From contig JAFUAF010000041.1 of the NCBI GenBank assembly GCA_017460805.1, positions 1 through 43,753 of the forward strand: a stretch of 43,753 nucleotides of DNA, read 5' to 3'. How positions within the stretch are numbered: position 1 is the stretch's first letter; the number at the start of each line of letters is the position of its first letter. The position numbers and the translations under genes were made by a program. Of this stretch, positions 41,363-43,753 are shown piece after piece. Below the pieces are notes generated by a model that did no database searches, was not told the DNA's origin, and saw nothing but the letters and a program-made list of their open reading frames with translations. The stretch is from Bacillota bacterium (GTDB lineage Bacteria > Bacillota > Clostridia > Lachnospirales > CAG-274).

Positions 41363-42211
41363 ATGATTTGGCATATCGCAATTCTTTTTCCGGTAATTTA
41401 TTGCTTTTTAGCAATAGGACTTTGCATGGGAGGACACAAAGACTTAAAACGTCTGCGAAGTTTTGAAAATATCGATATTTTTCTTTTGGTAAAGATAATA
41501 CAAAATATTTTGATATTTGTTTATATCTGCATTTTCAGCGACTTGGTCGCGGCGGGTATGGAATCATCATCGTCACCGCTGTTTATTGCGATACTTATTA
41601 TACCAATGTATACACTTTGTGCGCCTTTGGGCATAGTGACCTCGCTTATTTTCCTGCCGCAAATGAAAAGGGCTTCGCGCGACAAGTTTTCGGCTATGAT
41701 ATATTTTGCGGCAACGTCGCTGCCTTTGATAGATATATTTACGCTTTTGAATATCAAACGCAGATACCGCGATATTCCCGCAAAAGACCTTTTAAATCAT
41801 ATACATATTTTTTTGATCGGCTGTGTGCTTATGTTTTTGCCGTTTATGGGTCGCTTATTCAATATATACTGGTATGAGGGCATAGAAACATCAACGACGG
41901 CACTGTTTATTGGTACAATGCTGCTTGTGGCATATACGGCGGTCTGCAAGCCAAAAAAGGTTGTAACTTTGAGTGTATATATCACTGCCGCGGTCATGGT
42001 TATTCTGCTTGCTTTGGTTTACGGATATTATCTTTATATGAATGATATTATACACACGCTGCTGCAGGATTTACAAAAATACAGACAATATGGAGACCCG
42101 TTTGACAAATATTTCTTTAAACTTGTGAGACTGCTTGTAGCGCTGGCGGCATCAGGTATCTCATATTTTATTCATTGTATGGTTTACTGTATAAAAGGGA
42201 GGAGGCGGTAA
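41363..42211 (+). CDS. 282-residue polytopic membrane protein, unknown
   Basis: ATG 41363 with AAAGGGG at good distance; an upstream TTG at 41345 has no such site. About seven hydrophobic segments: 1-22, 40-62, 75-100, 112-128, 152-172, 185-200 and 205-227, and one near the end (about 252-275). It ends in a basic KGRRR. No transporter motif seen. Coupled to neighbours with gaps of 14 and 1 bases. Confidence 0.75.
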   Translation: MIWHIAILFPVIYCFLAIGLCMGGHKDLKRLRSFENIDIFLLVKIIQNILIFVYICIFSDLVAAGMESSSSPLFIAILIIPMYTLCAPLGIVTSLIFLPQMKRASRDKFSAMIYFAATSLPLIDIFTLLNIKRRYRDIPAKDLLNHIHIFLIGCVLMFLPFMGRLFNIYWYEGIETSTTALFIGTMLLVAYTAVCKPKKVVTLSVYITAAVMVILLALVYGYYLYMNDIIHTLLQDLQKYRQYGDPFDKYFFKLVRLLVALAASGISYFIHCMVYCIKGRRR

Positions 42212-42212
42212 T

Positions 42213-42602
42213 ATGACATTTATAAAAGAAGTTATCGGCAGAAATTTAGAGAGTCTGTTTGAGATAATAAAAGCTGTTTTCCCGATATTAATATGTGCGT
42301 TTATAACACATTTGGCTGCCTTTGCCGATTTTTGCATGACACCTAAAGATTCCGAAAGATATAAGACTGTAAAAAGTATGTTTATAATGTCGGCAATGCT
42401 TATTTATGTACCCATACTGACATTGTTTATCCCGATAATTTATGTCCAGCTGCTGACATTCCCTGTTATTCTGGTTATTGCACTGGTAAGATCGATAAGG
42501 GCAAATTCAAAACTGTCGGTGGGGTTTGCTGTTACGGCAGTTGTGTTGGCAGGCTTTATATTCTATATTATTGCGGGTATTTCGGCGGTTTTGAGTGTTT
42601 AA
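42213..42602 (+). CDS. 129-residue membrane protein, unknown
   Basis: ATG 42213 with GGAGG inside the end of the previous gene. Three to four hydrophobic segments (about 18-38, 55-88, 100-128) with a cytoplasmic basic loop. Overall plan resembles the first gene of the cluster (40318) in size and topology but with no obvious sequence identity. Function unknown. Confidence 0.75.
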   Translation: MTFIKEVIGRNLESLFEIIKAVFPILICAFITHLAAFADFCMTPKDSERYKTVKSMFIMSAMLIYVPILTLFIPIIYVQLLTFPVILVIALVRSIRANSKLSVGFAVTAVVLAGFIFYIIAGISAVLSV

Positions 42603-42614
42603 GGCGGTGATCTT

Positions 42615-43361
42615 ATGAGTAAAAAAGCGATAATAATTATAAATCTTGTTTTAACTTCAATTTTTGCGGCGGTTTTGATAACGGGTGCTTACAATTCGTC
42701 CGACAAGTTTTTGTATGCAGTTAAAAAAGAACTGAAAGGCACGGGGATAGTGTGGGAAAGTGCGCAGTTACAAGGCGAATACACCGTACTTGTGACAAAA
42801 AGATCTCCCGAAGAGGATATTCAAAGGGTCACGGATGCCATTGATACCGTAATCAAAAGCGAAAATTTTGACGACAAAAAAGATAATGTGACACTCTGTG
42901 TTATCCATGAAAACAAACAGAGAAAAAAATATTCCACTGGCAGATTTGATCCCGAATACAAACTTATGCTTAAATACAAAGACGGCAAAATGACGGGACA
43001 TTATTTGTATGAACCGCGCGGTCTCGGAAATTACGACATAGACAAACTTTTCTCCCTGCCGTGTTTTCAAACGATAGTGAGTACGGAAAGTGTACCCGCG
43101 GACGAGGTCGTTCTTCTTCCGAATCTTGAAGAAATAACATTTTATGATACTTCCGATGTGGATATAAGCAAGCTGACCGTACTTAAAAAACTTAAAAGGA
43201 TAAACGTAAACCACGGTTCGCCCGTAAACTGCGAATACCTTGCCGAATTCCCCGAACTTGAACTTGCCTATCTTCATCCCGCAATACCCAATGATGAAGA
43301 ATTTGACAAGGCGGAAAGGGTGCGGATAGATACGGGCAGGGACATCAGATATGTAAAATAG
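42615..43361 (+). CDS. 248-residue membrane-anchored protein, unknown
   Basis: AAGGCGG upstream of ATG 42615. A single N-terminal membrane helix (about 4-25) followed by a soluble region facing outward. The C-terminal part (about 165-235) has short Leu-rich strands (VVLLPNLEEITFYD, VDISKLTVLKKLKRINVNH, EYLAEFPELELAYLH), close to an LRR pattern. Last gene of the five-gene cluster. Confidence 0.75.
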   Translation: MSKKAIIIINLVLTSIFAAVLITGAYNSSDKFLYAVKKELKGTGIVWESAQLQGEYTVLVTKRSPEEDIQRVTDAIDTVIKSENFDDKKDNVTLCVIHENKQRKKYSTGRFDPEYKLMLKYKDGKMTGHYLYEPRGLGNYDIDKLFSLPCFQTIVSTESVPADEVVLLPNLEEITFYDTSDVDISKLTVLKKLKRINVNHGSPVNCEYLAEFPELELAYLHPAIPNDEEFDKAERVRIDTGRDIRYVK

Positions 43362-43378
43362 AGTAGGCGAATTAAATG

Positions 43379-43406
43379 ATCGGACTTAAACTTGTTTGAG
43401 TCTGAT
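43379..43406 (+). terminator. Weak terminator-like hairpin after the membrane-protein cluster
   Basis: ATC-GACT-AAAC pairs with GTTT-AGTC-GAT with single mismatches between blocks, around a TT loop; the following bases are TATTTTGATT, only moderately T-rich. The 371-base gap 43362-43732 otherwise holds A+T-rich DNA, the doubtful small ORF below, a decayed GAGACAGAGAACCG repeat remnant near 43593-43618 and the control region of the next gene. Confidence 0.5.
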
Positions 43407-43554
43407 TATTTTGATTGGTGTTTTATAAAATTATGGGAAATTTATTGCATTTAAAATTCTTATATGTTACAATATTTTTAAAGCATTTGTAATTACCAAA
43501 TTGAATAATAAGAGCAATAATAATTTTAAAACTACGAAATCAGCAAGGAGAATC

Positions 43555-43659
43555 GTGAAGATAGTGAGTGATGAAATGAAAAATAGAAGAAACAGCACGG
43601 AGACAGAGAACCGTTCGAGACCAGTGAAAAAGTCCCCATTCTCCCAAATTTTTGAATAA
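43555..43659 (+). CDS. Doubtful 34-residue ORF
   Basis: GTG 43555 follows AAGGAG by four bases and stays open to a TAA at 43657. The product is Arg/Lys/Ser/Thr-rich (KNRRNSTETENRSRP) and part is encoded by a decayed copy of the palindromic repeat. Spacing is too short and composition unconvincing; listed only because the ribosome binding site is good. Confidence 0.15.
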   Translation: MKIVSDEMKNRRNSTETENRSRPVKKSPFSQIFE

Positions 43660-43667
43660 AAAAGCAC

Positions 43668-43732
43668 AAAAGTCATCAGATTTGTGTTATAATTAAGTTG
43701 CGAAACAAAAAAAACGCAAGGAGATGACTTTT
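43668..43732 (+). promoter_or_regulatory. Control region of the right-hand transposase-like gene
   Basis: AAAAGTCATC (43668-43677) is repeated inverted as GATGACTTTT (43723-43732). Between them lie an extended -10 (TGTTATAAT, TATAAT at 43688-43693) and TTGCG/CGCAA (43698-43702 and 43715-43719), the latter joined to the AAGGAG ribosome binding site. Folding would hide that site. This compact, self-complementary leader is typical of an insertion sequence end. Confidence 0.6.
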
Positions 43733-43753
43733 ATGCTCAATAGAGAAGCTAAA
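43733..43753 (+). CDS. Start of a gene cut by the window edge, probably a transposase
   Basis: ATG 43733 lies nine bases after AAGGAG and reads MLNREAK to the end of the window. Openings of this kind are found in IS1182/IS4-type transposases, and the structured leader supports that, but seven residues are not enough to identify a family. Confidence 0.35.

Noticed and set aside
1..43753. tRNA, rRNA, riboswitch, replication origin or phage attachment sites
   Set aside because: None recognised on reading; short intergenic gaps contain only the promoters, terminators and repeats listed. A tRNAscan/Infernal run would settle this.

Overview
The window looks like chromosomal DNA from a fibre-degrading gut or rumen Clostridia (Oscillospiraceae/Monoglobaceae-like; genus not determinable). 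Indications are an N-terminal type I dockerin, Thr-rich linkers, SLH domains, a sortase, GH43/PL1 enzymes with xylose isomerase and xylulokinase, AGGAGG-type ribosome binding sites and moderate GC. It is bounded by two partial transposase-like genes: an IS3-type OrfA start on the minus strand at 1-68 and an unidentified start at 43733.

Layout. 1-4890: IS3 end, small protein, pgi, a secreted dockerin/CAP protein and a sortase. 4896-7304: a GltA-like FeS flavoprotein and a HisC/CobD-like aminotransferase, preceded by a GC-rich repeat-like stretch (7305-7530). 7658-8917: a secreted LRR/SLH protein. 9120-12787: histidine genes hisA, a YitT membrane protein, hisF, a 47-aa ORF, then hisI and hisE. 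Between the two his blocks lies a convergent locus on the opposite strand: a 32-residue one-TM peptide and a facing ~100-nt RNA, which I read as a type I toxin-antitoxin module. 12795-16723: hypothetical protein, ABC-F ATPase, DUF2156 protein and GNAT acetyltransferase.

16724-18060 is an A+T-rich island of three small immunity-type genes (one recognisably Imm53). They are separated by palindromic repeats built on a GGGGACGGTTCT core. Two of the immunity genes still carry short in-frame C-terminal tails of lost toxins on their 5' side. 18060-22869: DAHP synthase, short M16C peptidase, zinc-ribbon/TPR membrane protein and a 54-aa ORF. 23012-23169 is a MITE-like element with 17-bp inverted ends and a CTTA target duplication, sitting between a promoter and a CBS-domain gene. 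23198-25886: CBS protein, AlkD glycosylase, HIT protein, YkvI-like transporter. 26027-29987: rph, rdgB, yfcE-like, tex, closed by a strong terminator. 30048-31521: DUF1540 and DUF2974 genes.

31588-40300 is a pentose utilisation operon with a promoter and adjacent palindrome: two intracellular GH43 enzymes with a novel 56-aa acidic ORF between them, a secreted PL1 pectate lyase, xylA and xylB, then a hairpin terminator. No transporter is present. 40318-43361 is a five-gene cluster of membrane proteins of unknown function; its second gene contains an in-frame copy of the same palindromic repeat seen in the immunity island.

No tRNA, rRNA, CRISPR array or riboswitch was recognised. All functional assignments are by reading motifs; no search was run.
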